Positions 24,576 to 37,062 of a stretch of 64,000 nucleotides of DNA are shown here, one piece after another (the first letter of the stretch is position 1; the number at the start of each line of letters is the position of its first letter). Location of the stretch: positions 15,067,537 through 15,131,536 of the forward strand of contig NC_134107.1 of assembly GCF_040939455.1 (NCBI RefSeq). Direction: 5' to 3'. This DNA is from Microcebus murinus. Lineage: Eukaryota > Chordata > Mammalia > Primates > Cheirogaleidae. A program made the position numbers and the translations under genes. The notes below the pieces were generated by a model. The model was not told the origin of the DNA. It ran no database searches and saw only the letters and a program-made list of their open reading frames with translations.

Positions 24576-24908
24576 TTTTATTTCAGGATATTATGGGGGT
24601 GCAAACATTTTGGTTACATGTTACGACTTTGCCTCACCCAAGCCCAACTGGACATGTGCCCTTTCCCCCATACAGTGCTCACTGTGTCCATTAGTTGTGA
24701 ATTTACTCGTCCCTATCCCTCCAACCTCCAATGATATTACTACTGTGTGAGCACCTTCGTGTTGATCAGTTAGTGCCAATTTGATAGTGAGTACATGTGG
24801 TGCCTATTCTTCCATTCTTATGATACCTCACTTTGGAGGATGGGCTCAAGCTCTATCCAGGAAAATATAAGAGGTGCTAGATCACCATTGTTTTTTGTAA
24901 TTGAGATC
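24576..24908 (-). mobile_element. LINE-1 3' UTR, antisense, strepsirrhine type
   Basis: Starts 'tatttcaggatattatgggg' and continues through 'gatcagttagtgccaatttg', the same 3' UTR family as the copy beginning at 24,926. It is interrupted at its right end by that younger L1. Confidence 0.7.
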
Positions 24909-24925
24909 AGAGAGAAAAAATTCTT
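24909..24925. repeat. Target-site duplication, left copy
   Basis: AGAGAGAAAAAATTCTT, repeated at 26,315-26,331 with a single A to C difference. Confidence 0.9.
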
Positions 24926-26314
24926 TTTTTTTAAATCCATATCTTTGTTTTTATTACCTCATATTATGGGGGTACATATATTGTTATGGTTACATATCTT
25001 GCCCCTGCCCCCCACCCCCACCCTGCTATGCCAGAGCTCCAAGCATGTCCAGCCTCTAGGTGGTGTGCACTGCACCCACTGTGTAAGTACATACCCTTCC
25101 CCACTTCCCCCCTTCCACCTGCCCACCTCCCGATAACAGATTTTTTTAGACATTTTGGTTAAGGGTATATCTTTGCCTCTCCCTGAAAAGGGATAGAGGT
25201 AATCCCTTCCTCCCCACAATGCTCGCCACATCCTTAAGATGTGGGTCTCCCCCCTGAATCGCTGTTGAACACTACCAGTTTTTGAGCACCCTAGTTTTAG
25301 TCAGTCAGTACCAATTTGATAGCGAGTAGATATGTAGCCCATTTTCCAGATCTTGTGTCATCTCACTTTGTATTAGGATCTTAAGCTTAATCTAGGATAG
25401 CATAAATGGTGCTAGCTCACTGTCATTTCTTAGGATTGAGTAATATTCCATTGTGAGCATATACCACATTTTAGTTATCCACTCATGATTTGACGGGCAC
25501 TTGGGTAGTTTCCATGATCGTGCAATAGTGAACTGTGCTGCCATAAACATTCGGGTGCAGATGTCTTTATAATGGAGAGACTTATGTTCTTTTGGGTAGA
25601 TGCCCAACAATGCTATTGCTGGGTTGAATGGTATTTCTGTTTCTAGCTGTTTGAGGTATCTCCAAATTCTTTTCTGCAAAGGTTGCACTAATTTTCAGTC
25701 CCACCAGCAGTGTAAGAGTGTTCCTGTCTCACCACATCCTCGCCAGCATTTGTTGTTTTGGGATTTCTTGATACAGGCCATTCTTACTGGGGTGAGGTGA
25801 TATCTCATTGTGGTTTTGATTGCAACATGCAGAAGAGCGAATCAGGATCCCAACCTCTCACCTCTCACAAAAATTCACTCAAGATGGATAACAGACCTAA
25901 ACCTAAGGCACGAAGCTTGAAGAATCTTAGAAGAAGATGCTGGGAAAACCCTATCAGATATTGTTCTAGGCAAAGAATTTATGAGGAAGACCCCCAAGGC
26001 AATCACCGCTGCATCAAAAAAAAAAAAATGAGATCTGATCAAATTAAAAAGTTTCTGCACTGCCAGGGAAACGATCATCAGAGCAAATAGACAACCCACA
26101 GAGTGGGAGAAAATATTCACTCTCTACACTTCTGATAAAGGTCTAATAACAAGAATCTATCTAGAACTTAAAAGAATAAACAAGAAAAAATTGAACAACC
26201 CCATCAAGAAATGGGCAATGGAAATGAACAGAAACTTCTCCAAAGAAAACAGAATAATGGCCTGCAAACATATAAAAAAATGTTCAACATCTCTAATCAT
26301 TAGAGAAATGCAAA
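24926..26314 (-). mobile_element. LINE-1 with 5' inversion (twin priming)
   Basis: The left 900 bp (24,926-25,824) is antisense L1 from the 3' UTR back into the ORF2 end. At about 25,825 the orientation flips and 25,825-26,314 is sense ORF2 sequence lying just upstream of it in the element. The two parts meet at the same element position ('aaatgcaaa' versus 'tgcaatcaaaacc'). A 17 bp target duplication with one mismatch flanks the whole (24,909-24,925 and 26,315-26,331, AGAGAGAAxAAATTCTT). These are hallmarks of one insertion made by twin priming. Confidence 0.9.
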
Positions 26315-26331
26315 AGAGAGAACAAATTCTT
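26315..26331. repeat. Target-site duplication, right copy
   Basis: AGAGAGAACAAATTCTT, partner of 24,909-24,925. Confidence 0.9.
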
Positions 26332-26399
26332 ATGTGCTTGTTGGTTACTTTGTTATCCTTGTTTGAGATGTGCCCATTCAAGTTTTTTTATACCCATTT

Positions 26400-26428
26400 T
26401 CTCTCTCTCTCTCGTCTCTCTCTCTCTT

Positions 26429-26476
<48 letters not shown>

Positions 26477-26478
26477 TA
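26400..26478. repeat. (CT)n-(TG)n microsatellite
   Basis: CT repeats to about 26,430, then TG repeats to about 26,478, at the 3' boundary of the large antisense L1. A second (TG)n run lies at about 26,836-26,864 inside it. Confidence 0.95.
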
Positions 26479-26833
26479 TAAATTTCAAAATATTAAGAGT
26501 GTACAAATGTTTTTGTCACATGGATAGCTTTTATAATGCTTTAAGTCAGGGCTGTTAGTGTGTCCATAACATTAATAGTGATCATTGTAGCTGTTAGGTA
26601 GATTTTTAACTCTCCCTTACTCCCCCTCCTTCCCTCTTCTTGATTCCCAATGACTTTTAGTTCTCTCTGTGCACATGTGTGCCCATTTATTAGTTCCAAA
26701 TTATTAGAGATTATATGTGGTCTTTGTTTTTCCATTCCTGGTATACTTCTTTTAGGATAATGGTCTCCAGATCCATCCAAATTGCTGCAAAAGACATTAA
26801 TGCATTTCTTTTTATGACTGAGTAGTACTTCAT

Positions 26834-26867
<34 letters not shown>

Positions 26868-29843
26868 ATCTATATCTATATCTCACATTTTGTTAATCCA
26901 CTCGTGAATTGATAGACACTTGGGTTAATTCTACATCTTTGCAATTGTGAATTGTGTGCAATAAACATTCCAGTGTAGGTGTTTTTTTGACAAAATGACT
27001 TCTTTTCCTATGGATAGATACCCAGTAGTGGCATAGCTGGATTGAACAGTAGGTCTATATTTATTTCTTTGAGGATTCTCCATACTGTTTTCCACAGAGG
27101 TCGCACTAATTTGCAGTCCTACCATCAGTATATAAGTATTCCTATTTCTTTGCATTTATGCCAGCATCTATTGTTTTTTGACTTTTTAATAATGGCCATT
27201 CTGACAAGGGTAAGGTGATATCTCAATGTGGTTAATTTGCATTTCCCTGATAATTAGCGATGTTGATCATTTTTCCATATGTTTGTTGGCCATTTGTCTA
27301 TCTTCTTTTGAAAAACTTCTATTCATTTCTTTTGCCCACTTTTTAATGGGGTTGTTTGTTGTTTTTTTTTGCTGATTTGCTTGAGTTCTTTGTAGATTCT
27401 AGTTATTAGCCCTTTATTAGGTGTATAGCTTGCAAATATTTTCTCCCATTCTGTAGGTTGTCTATTTTCTCTGTTGATAATTTCCTTTGCAGTGCAGAAG
27501 TTTCTTTTTTAATTTAATCAAGCCCCATGGATTTACTTTTGTTGTTGCTCTAATTGCCTTTGGGGTCTTATTCATAAATTCTTTGCCTAGGCTAATGTCT
27601 AGAATAGTTTTTCCTACATTTTCTTCTAGAATTTTTATGGTTTTTTGCATTTAAATCTTTTATCCATCTTGGGTTAATTTTTGTGAGTGGTGAGATATAG
27701 GGGTCCTGTTTCATTCTTTTGCATGTGGCTATCCAGTTTTCCTACTACTATTTATTGAATAGGACTCACTTTCCTTAGTGTATGTTGTTGTCTGTTTTGT
27801 TGAAGATCAGTTGGTTGTAGGTATATAGTTTTATATCTACATTCTCTGTTCTGTTCCATTGGTCTATGCCTCTTTTTTTTTTTTTTTTTTTTTTTTTACC
27901 ATAGTGGTTTGGTTACTATAGCCTTGTATTATTCTTTGAAGTCTGGTAATGTCATGGCTCCAGCTTTGTTATTTTTGCTTAAGATTGCCTTGGCTATTCT
28001 GGTTCTTTTTTGGTTTCAAAGGAAGCATAGAACTATTTTTTCTAGATCTGTGAAATATGATGTTGGTATATTGATGGGGATTGCATTGAATCTATAAATC
28101 ACTTTGGGCATTATGGACATTTAAACAATGTTGATTGTACTGATCCATGAACATGATCTGTTATTCCATTTTTTTGTGTCTTCTGTGATTTCATTTCTCA
28201 GTGTTATGTAGTTCTTCTTGAATAGATCTTTGACCTGCTTGGTTAAGTATATTCCTAGGTATATTACTTTCTTTGTAGCTATTGTGAATGGCGTTGAGTC
28301 TTTGATTTGACATGTGGCTTGACTGTTATGAGTATATAGAAATGCTACTGATTTGTGTACATTGATTTTGTAACATGAGACTTTGTTGAATTTCTTTTTC
28401 AATTCTAAGAATCTTTTGGTGGAGTCTATGGGATTTTATAGATACAAGATCTTATCACCAGTGAAAAGTGATGGGTTGACCTCCTCTTTTCCAATTTGGA
28501 TACCTTAATTTATTTCTCTTGCCTGATTGCTTTGGCTTGGACTCCCAGTATTATGTTAAATAGAAGTGGTGACAGTGGATACACTTGTCTTGCTTTTAAC
28601 TTTTCTCTATTCAATATGATGTTGGCTGTGGGTTTGTCATATGTGGCTTTTATAATTTTGAGATATGTTCTTTCTATGCCTAGTTCGTTAAAGGTTTTTG
28701 TCACGAAAGGGTGCTGGATTTTGTCAAATGCTTTTTCTCCATCTATCGAAATAATCATATGATCTTTGTTTTTGCTCCTATTTATGTAATGAATCACATT
28801 TACTGATTTACATGTGTTTAAACATCCTTGCTTCCCTGGGATGAAGACCACATGGTCCTGGTGGATTTTTTTTTTTTTAATGTGCTGTTCAATTCAGTTT
28901 TCTAGTGTTTTGTAGAGTATTTTTGCATCTCTATTCATAAGGGATATTGGTCTATGGTTCTCTTTTTGTTGTGTCCTTTTATGGCCTTGGTATCAAGGTG
29001 ATACTGGCTTCATAGAATGAGTTGGGGAGGATTTCCTGTTTCTTAGTGTTCTGGAATAATTTCTGTAGGATAGGTGCCAGCTCTTCTCTTTAGGTCTGAT
29101 AGAATTCAGCTGTGAATCCTTTTGGTCCAGGATTTTTGTTGTTGTTGAGAGATATTTTTATTACTGCTTTGATCTCAATGCTCATTATGGTCTGTTCAGA
29201 AGTTCTATTTCTTTTTGATTCAGTATTGAGAGGTTGTATGTTTCCAGGAATTTGTTCATTTTCTCTACACTTCCTAGTTTATGTGTGTAGAGATGTTTTG
29301 TATTTCTAGGGTATCAGTTGTAATGTCTCCTTTTTCATTTCTGATTGAGCTTATTTGGATCTTTTCTCTTCTATTACTGGTTAATCTAGCAAGAGGCCTA
29401 TTGATTTTGTTTATCTTTTCAAAGAACTCACCTTCTGTTTCATTGATCCTTTGTATTGTCTTTTTGGATTCCATTTTATTTTGTTCTGCTCTGAGCTTTG
29501 TTATTTCTTTTCGTCTGCTGGTTTTGAGTTTGGTTTGCTCTTCCCTTACTAGTTCCTTAAGATGTGATACTAGGTTGTTGATATGTAATCTTTCTGTCTT
29601 TTTGATGTATGCATTTAAGGCTATGAATTTTCCCTTTAGGACTGCCTTTGCTGAATCCCATAGATTTTGATAGCTCCCCTTTGTCACGAGTTCAAGAAAT
29701 CTTTTGATTTCCATCTTAATTTCATCATTGATCCAATAATAGTTCAGCAGCAGGTTGTTCAATTTTCATGATGTTGTATAGATCTGAGTGTTTCTCTTGG
29801 AATTGATTTCTAGATTTATTACACTGTGCTCTGAGAAGATGCA

Positions 29844-29955
29844 TGGTATGATCTTGATTCTTTTGAATTTGTTGACACATGTTTTGTGACCTATGGTATG
29901 ATTTTGATTTTTTTGAATTTATTGAGACATGTTTTCTGGCCTAAGGTATGATCAA
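29844..29955. repeat. ~52 bp tandem duplication in L1 ORF2
   Basis: 'ggtatgatcttgattctttt' (29,845) is followed one unit later by 'ggtatgattttgattttttt' (29,896), and both units continue 'gaattt.ttga.acatgtttt'. It is a local duplication inside the host L1. Confidence 0.7.
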
Positions 29956-31024
29956 TTTTAGAGAACGTCCAAGAATGTCTAAGAATGTCTTCTCTGATGA
30001 GAAGAATGTATATTCAGTAGTTTTTTGGGCAGAATGTTCTGTAAATGTCTGTTAGATCCATTTGTTTGAGGGCCCCATTTAAGCCCACTGTTGCTTTATT
30101 TATGTTCAGTTTTGATGATCTGTGCAGCTCTGATAGTTGGGTGTTAAAGTCCCTGACAATTATGATGCTACTATTTATCTCTTTGCTAGTAGAATTTGGG
30201 AGCTCCTATGTTAGCTTGATATGTATTTAGGATTATTATGTCTCCTTTCTGAATTGCTCCCTTTACTCCTATATAATAACCATCTTTGTCTTTCTTTACC
30301 ATTGTTGATTTAAAGCCAATTTTATCTGATATGAGAATGGCTATACCTGCTCTCTTCTGGTTTCTGTTTGCACAGTATATATTTTTACATTCCTTCAGCT
30401 TGAGTCTGTGTGAGCCCTTGTGGGTTAGATGTTTTTCCTGGCGATAACAGATACATGGGTCGTGTTTTTTCATCTATTCAGCCATCCTGTGTCTTTTGAG
30501 TGGAGCATTCAGACTGTTGACAGATAATATTGATATGTGGGATGCTGATTTGTTCATGTTGGGTAATACTTTATTGCTTCATTTTCACTCTTGAGCTTTT
30601 GTCTTATATGATCTATGAGCTTTAGCTTTTGGGTGATTTTATGCTGGTGGGTATCCATTGTGCTGATCCATGTATAATGCACTTTTGAGTATTTACTTCA
30701 GGGCAGGTCTGGTCATGACAAATTCCCTCAGTATTTGCTTGTCTGGAGGAGACTTAATTTCTCCCTCAGTTGTGAAACTTAGTTTTTCAGGATACAAAAT
30801 TCTGAGCTGGAAGTTGTTCTTTTTAAGAATATTGAAGATGGGACCCCAATCCCTACTGGCTTGTAAGGTCTCTGCTGTGAAGTCTGCAGTTAGCCTCGTA
30901 GGCTTTCCTTTGTAGGTTAGTTGTTGCTTTCATCTTGCTGCTTTCAGAATTTTTTCCTTTATTTTGACTTTGGCCAAGTTGATTGCTATGTATTTTGGAG
31001 ATTTCCTATTTGTTATGAATCTTC

Positions 31025-31030
31025 CTGGTG
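31025..31030. repeat. Provirus target-site duplication, left
   Basis: CTGGTG, repeated at 39,629-39,634. Six bases is the usual duplication length for class II retroviruses. The L1 sequence is continuous across the two copies. Confidence 0.85.
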
Positions 31031-31692
31031 TGCTGTGGCCCGTTTGCAGGATGGGGGATGAACACAGAACACATAAAGCCACAGACACACACAAAGACGG
31101 TTACAAGACTGCAGTGCAGAATGCACCAATCATTTTATTTTTATACCCCCAAAATCAAAGTTACTTCCTTGTATGTGCCCACCCAGGTGTGGCAGCAATA
31201 GCCATAAATTCCGGAACATGTAGCCTAAGGACACAGATGTCTCCTGACTCAAGGTTTCCAGGTAGTTGCTCCAGGAGCCAGGCATAGATCACAGATCGAG
31301 ATTAGCAAGGTTGGGCAAGGCCGCCACAGGGGGCATTTTTCATCCCCAGTTCCTCTTAGGCCAATCCCCTGTGGCTGTGAATGGCTTAGGTTGCCCCTCC
31401 CTTGAGGAGTCTTACCCATCATTGACTAACCAGCCATCTTATGAGGCTAAGCAGCAATCCAAAAGAACAATGTGCTTATTGTGTGGCCTCCAGGCCTCCA
31501 CTTATTGTGGGGCTGGGCAGCTATTGCCTCAATGCAGAAACTCAGGTCTATTGTTATGCCTCTAGGCAGCAACCATGTTTGTTACAAGGGCCTTGTCCAG
31601 AATACATTACTTTCAAATGCTCTGGGCAGAACACATATGTTACTCACTAAATTTAATTCTTAAACTAGGAAAATATATGTCAGTCCCCTACA
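31031..31692 (-). repeat. 3' LTR of the provirus
   Basis: About 662 bp, bounded by TG…CA on both strands, the pair of 38,978-39,628. It holds an 11-13 bp stretch (around 31,223-31,235) missing from the other LTR. On the minus strand a TATAAAAATAAAATG motif (about 31,131-31,145) overlaps a TATA box with the AATAAA polyadenylation signal, about 105 bp before the LTR end. Confidence 0.93.
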
Positions 31693-31706
31693 TCTCCCCC
31701 TATCTT
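31693..31706 (-). other. Polypurine tract of the provirus
   Basis: On the minus strand AGATAGGGGGAGA directly precedes the 3' LTR. This is the expected plus-strand priming site. Confidence 0.8.
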
Positions 31707-31762
31707 ATTTAATTTTGAAGGTGAACATGCTGGAAAACAGCCATGACATTTTGTTTTTGCTG

Positions 31763-33870
31763 TCACTGAGTTGCTTGCCTTTTTTTCCAGCACCTGTAGA
31801 TTAAGAGCACAAAACATAATGCAAGGAGGAGAACACCCAAATTACTTCCAATACTACTAAGCATAGTTTTTAATGAAGCCAAAGGGTGGGCCTGCAACAA
31901 TCCACTGGCCAGGCCAGAAAAGAACTCATCATTATTAAAATCTTGCAGATTGTCTTGAAAAGCAGAGGTGATTTCTTGTTCTAAGTTTTGGAGGTCACCA
32001 GTTAGGTTTTGGCCTCCGTTTAACAATTTTCATAATGACATCCAATGTCGACTACTATTGAAAGGAATAGGAGTGACACAAAAACGGGAAGAATTCTAAT
32101 CACAATGGAGAAAAGATTGAGTTGTCAAAACCTGAATTTGGTCTCCCAGCCACTGAACTATATTCTGCAACTGAATAATTTCACCTTCCAGTTGAGTATC
32201 AATTTCTTTTTTTTTTTTTTTTTTTTTTTTGAGACACAGTCTCACTTTGTTGCCCAGGCTAGAGTGAGTGCCGTGGCAGTCAGCCTGGCTCACAGCAACC
32301 TCAATCTCCAGGGCTCAGCGATCCTACTGCCTCAGCCTCCCGAGTGGCTGGGACTACAGGCATGCGCCACCATGCCTGGCTAATTTTTTGTATATATATT
32401 TTTAGTTGGTCAATTAATTTATTTCTATTTTTGGTAGAGACGGGGTCTCGCTCAGGCTGGTTTCGAACTCCTGACCTTGAGCAATCCGCCCGCCTCAGCC
32501 TCCCAAAGTGCTAGGATTACAGGCGTGAGCCACCACGCCCGGCTCAATTTCTTTTTGATGTTGCCATAATTTATGTGAATCTTCATGCCACTTACGAACA
32601 AAATCAGCAGTTTGCACAGAATGATGGAGAGCAATCCTGGCAACAGCAGCTGAGGAAGCAATAGCTATTAAGCCAATGACTGCCATGATTATCAGACCAA
32701 TGACTTTTTGTTCTATGAGCCAGAGAAGTTATTTTATTTAAAAGAGTGGGGACCAGGGCTGAATTGCCCCAAGGTTGAGAAAGTTTAACAGGCAAACATA
32801 TTTCTGTGTGAGCCTTAAGGATATATAGACTATGTAAGGATTTGTTAAAAGTAGCCCATGAAGTGAAGTTTACACAAGTAAATAGGGCACAGTTACCAGG
32901 GCAAGTCAACTTTCCTGTAGACTGATTCCAATAAACAGTTCCCATGAGTAAAAGATAAGGATAAGGCATGCATGCCAGTAAAATTTTAGAATGGCAATGC
33001 TGGAGGTGTACTTTTACACCTCCCTTCTCATCTGAGGACATATTCCCCACCCAAATTTTAAGGTTTCCTTTTGTAGCCAAGAGTTTCCAAATGTGCCCTT
33101 GTTTTTCTGACCTCCTGAGTAAGTGAGACTGGGGAGAAGAAAGGCCTTTATCATGCCAGATAACCGTCTCATTAGCAATGAGATGGCTAATGAGCAATTA
33201 GCCTCAATAGTATCTTTATAAACACGCCAGCGTAAGGAGTGACCAGAAAACTTTTCCTTAAAGTTGCCACAGGGGCTCCAGTCAACAGTCTTAGGATTAT
33301 TGTGTACTTCTTTTAGAACTTTACCTCTCCATATGCTCCAATCAAAATGAGTTACAGGAGGTTTAATTTGAGGCATAGAACAAAGGGGTAGAGATGGAGG
33401 TCTTTCAGTTATGTTAGAAGGCACCCCTTTAAACCCCTTCATAGATAATAGTATAGTGTGGGCTGCAAAAGTAGAGGTGTTATATTGCAGACCCCAAGCT
33501 CGAGTAGAGGGTACCAGGCAATGCTCTCTTGCTCAAAAACAAATGGGATACCCTTGAGCATATGTAGAGTAATTAGAAACCGGTCTCCCTTCATCCCCGG
33601 GATGCAGTGATTGATATTGATAAGGAGGAGGCAGCCATTTGGAATCATTAGTATAGACGATGACTTCAGGCTCCCCCCAAGATACCGCTTTGAAAAGGAG
33701 GGGATAGGGAACATAAGCCCAATATACATGCTGAGCATCAGCAGAAATAACCTGATCAACCAAGGACGAGCATAAAATTAGTAGAAAGGCAGGTAGGCTA
33801 AAGGGCAGTCACACTGCCAGCGCTACCGCCTGCTTTTTCTTCTTTGGTTTCAGATGTTGCGTTCTCATCT
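31763..33870 (-). pseudogene. env: env remnant of the provirus, interrupted by an Alu
   Basis: Read on the minus strand, Env starts near 33,870 with a lysine-rich leader (about 33,811-33,870) followed by a surface-subunit part at 33,439-33,763, more surface sequence through about 32,700-33,440 in shifting frames, and an alanine-rich hydrophobic stretch resembling a fusion peptide at about 32,600-32,690. The transmembrane subunit is cut by an Alu at 32,212-32,543 and resumes at 31,763-32,026, where a hydrophobic anchor (LGVLLLALCFVLLIYRCW) and a short basic tail (KKRQ) end at a stop. At least four frame changes and several stops are visible. It cannot encode a functional envelope. The domain order fits class II retroviral Env. 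Confidence 0.85.
32212..32543 (-). mobile_element. Alu (strepsirrhine type) inside env
   Basis: Complete dimeric Alu in reverse orientation: poly(T) at the left, 'ttgcccaggctagagtgagt' (32,239), the lemur-type middle 'tatatttttagttggtcaat' and the 5' end 'gtgagccaccacgcccggct'. A 13 bp target duplication TCAATTTCTTTTT flanks it (32,199-32,211 and 32,544-32,556). Confidence 0.95.
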
Positions 33871-34099
33871 CAAGTGGTGCCTTGACTAGGGCATCTTCGT
33901 TTGAGTCAGCGTACAGGAACCCACTCACAACCTTGTTCTGTAGAGACATAAGCATATCCCCGACCCCATCGTAGAACTTCTCCCTCAATCCATCTTCCGG
34001 TAGGAGTAGCAACATCCACGGGATCACAGGCCTTTTGCAAAGGAGGATAAGAAGCAAAATGACGCTCTACTGCCAAGGCATGCAAGTCCTGCCAACAAT

Positions 34100-36300
34100 T
34101 TAAAAAATTAAGGGTATAGAGGGCACAGCGTAAATGTCAGTGAGGAGATTCCTTGACTTCCCCTTTTTGTTTTTGTAATTGAAGCTTGAGAGTACGATTG
34201 GCATGTTCAATGATGGCTTGCCCTTGGCTATTAAAAGGGATTCCAGTAATACGTGAATGGAATATAGTGTTAAAAAGTTAACAAGTTTTTGAGGGGTATA
34301 AGCTAAAGCATTATCTGTTTTTAATGTCACCAGAAGTCCCATGACTGCAAAACAGAAATAAAGATGAGTAAGAACCGCATCGGCCTTTTCAGAGCTATGA
34401 GCCGTAGCCCACTGAAAATGAGAATAAGTGTCACTTGTATGATGAACATAATGAAGCTGTCCAAATGAGGCAATGTGGGTAACATCCATCTGCCAAATAT
34501 GATTACTACGCAGCCATTGTGGGTTGCACCCAGTGGGGAGAGAGGGAAGAGTGAGAGGGGTGCAGGCGGAACATGAGCAGACAATAGCATGAGCCTGTTT
34601 TCTAGAGAGAGAAAATCATTGTTGAAGGCTTTTAGCATTAGTATAATGAAGGGCGTGCTTAGCTGGGGAATCTTGAACTGAAGCTACAAGTAGAGAATCA
34701 ATATTAGTATTGCCTTGTGATAAGGGACTGGGCAATCCGTGATGTGGATGAATGTGCACCAAATAAATAGGAAAATGCCATTTGAGAACAAGAGTCTGTA
34801 GGTGTGAAAACAACTGCTGTAACGTTGTAGAAGAATTAAGTGGTAACGAGGCAGTAGATAATTGGGAGGTGACATAAATGGTCTACTGAGAGTCACTAAC
34901 AATAGTAAGAGGCTCATTGGGAAAGTCTTGCAGCACCAGACAAATAGCATAAAGTTCACTCTGCTGGACTGATGGAAAAGGAGAGATAACAACCTTTTGT
35001 ACCTGGGAACTCCAATAACTGGTTTTGCGAGTGTTGGAAGCATCGGTAAAAAAAGTAAAAGCAGATAAAGGTTGAGAAGCTATAATTGTCAGAGGGAGAA
35101 CAGAATGTATACATAAAAAAGAATACAATTTGTGAGGAGGTTAGTGGTTATCAAAAGTTCCAACATAGTCAGCACAGGCTACCGCCAGTCAGTAGAAAGT
35201 TCAAGATCAGTTTGAATATCTTTGGAACTCAAATTTGTAACTATTTTATCAGGATCTCATCCGGATAGTTGGCAACTTTGTCGTCGGCCCCTGGTGATTA
35301 AATGAGCAAGTTTATCTAAGTAGTTAAGAAGTTTTTTAATTTTGATTATTAGGTAAAAACAGCCACTCAAGGATGCCAGTGTCTTGGCCCAGGCATCCTG
35401 TAGGGGACTGATATGTATGAAAAAAGTAGAGAATAATCAGACAGGAAGGTTGAAGAAAGGTAAGAAATCCAGAACTAAGTCATTGTTCCACATAGCCAAT
35501 TTATATCTCCAAGGAGCTTTTGAAAATTATTGAGTGTTTTTAAATTATCTCTCCTAATTTGTAATTTTTGAGGTCTTAACTGTTGTTCAGATAAACAATA
35601 TCCCAGATAATCAATAGGCAACTCAGTTTAAATTTTTTCAGGAGCAATGACAAGATTGTAGGATTTAAGCTGATCCTGAAGATCATTAAATGCAGCATCA
35701 CACAGTGTCTGATTTGGGGCTACAAGAAGAATATCATCCATATAATGATAAAGGATAATAGAGGGGTGCCATAAGTGGACAGGATTAATGGCATGATCAA
35801 CAGATTCTTGGCATAGTGTAGGGCTGTTTAGCATGCCTTGAGGTAACACCTGCCACTGATATCTCTCATTGGGGTACCCATTGTTATATTCAGGAATGGT
35901 AAAAGCAAATTGCTTATAGTCTGAGGATTGAAGAGGAATAGAAAAAAAGCAATCTTTAAGATCAATAACCATAAGAGACCATCCCGAAGGGATCATGGAA
36001 GGCAAAGGAAGGCCAGGTTGTAAATGACCCTTCGGTTGAATACACTTATTTATTTCTCATAAATCTGTGAGAAATCGCCACTTCCTGATTTTTTCTTAAT
36101 AACAAAAATGGGAATTCCATGGAGATGTGGAAGGCTCTATATGTCCAGCTCTAAGCTGTTCAGCAACTAAAGTTTTTAAAGCCTCGAGCTTTTCTTTCGT
36201 TAAAGGCCACTGCTCTATCCATACTGGCTGATCGCTGAGCCAACGCAATGACATAGCTTGAGGAGTTTGATGAGCAACTAGTTTAAAGGAGAGGATGTCG
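34100..36300 (-). pseudogene. pol: pol remnant of the provirus (RT, RNase H, integrase)
   Basis: In order on the minus strand: an RT N-terminal part at about 36,060-36,300; the RT palm at 35,628-36,005 with VIDLKDCFF and the catalytic YMDD (near 35,740); RNase H at 34,883-35,128 with TDAS, QQSELYAI and VSDSQ; the integrase zinc-binding region at 34,616-34,813; and the integrase core at 34,100-34,489 with MDVTHI and KTDNALAYT, which hold two catalytic aspartates. The blocks lie in different frames and are separated by stops. The integrase core is followed by a frame change before the expected third acidic residue. No block could form an active enzyme, but motif preservation is good enough to place the provirus in class II. 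Confidence 0.88.
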
Positions 36301-36313
36301 CCTCAGAAGCCTT

Positions 36314-37050
36314 TTAAAAATGTATGGGGTCATAGCCCATTTTTAACATCATATGTTTAACGTTGGCAGGTAAGCAAAGAATGATCACAAAAGCTCCAAA
36401 TTGATGTAAAAGATCCCATCCCCAAAAATTTACTGCAATATCGGTAATATAAAATCTTAAAGCTTTTTGACTTTCTGGTACTAAGCACATGAAAGTCATC
36501 ACTGTGATAAACAAGTTGAGCCTGGCCCAGTCCAGAAAGTACAGTGGGCACGGCGCTCTTGGGCCATTCAGGGGGCCACTGAGCAAGGCAAATAATGGAG
36601 ACATTGGCCCCAGTGTCTACCAACCCCTCAAAAGAGCAGTCTGTAACAGTAAGATTAAGGGCAGGCGGAGAATCTTGAATTCAAGTTTCCCAAAACATCT
36701 TTGTGCTTGTGCTGCCAAATCCCCCTTCGCAATCGGCGTCTCTAGTGGGAACTGGGGTATAAGGCAAAAGTAGAAGTTGAGCTATGTGAGTCCCTGCAAA
36801 AATTTTTGTAGTTTGAGAAACTGAAGCCATAATTTGAATTTCTCCAGTATAATCAGGATCGATGACCCCTAAGTGTACAAAAAGACCTTTCAGGGTGCTA
36901 TTATTGTTTTCAATTACCAGTCCAATTTTTCCCTGAGACAAGGGACCAAAAACTTGAGTAGACAGCTTATGAACGCCCCCTGCTGGCGTTACTGTATATG
37001 TCCTAGGCACAGAGAGTTTGGCCGCAGTACTGCCTTTGGTGGCCGCATAT
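36314..37050 (-). pseudogene. pro: pro remnant: dUTPase followed by aspartic protease
   Basis: The frame ending at 36,681 (minus strand) carries dUTPase motifs: GVIDPDYTGEIQ and, near the C-terminus, GGFGST (the nucleotide-capping motif). A TGA at 36,683-36,681 interrupts the frame, which then continues into the protease active site LVDTGANVS (about 36,600-36,623). After a frameshift the protease C-terminal part (NFWGWDLL…) lies in the frame 36,314-36,604, ending before a full G-patch ('KMGYDPIHF' then stop). dUTPase ahead of protease is typical of betaretroviruses. Non-functional because of the stop and frameshift. Confidence 0.87.
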
Positions 37051-37062
37051 ATTGGGAGACAT

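Noticed and set aside
29281..29670. 129-codon plus-strand frame with membrane-like composition
   Set aside because: Antisense shadow of L1 ORF2 (the coding strand is minus).
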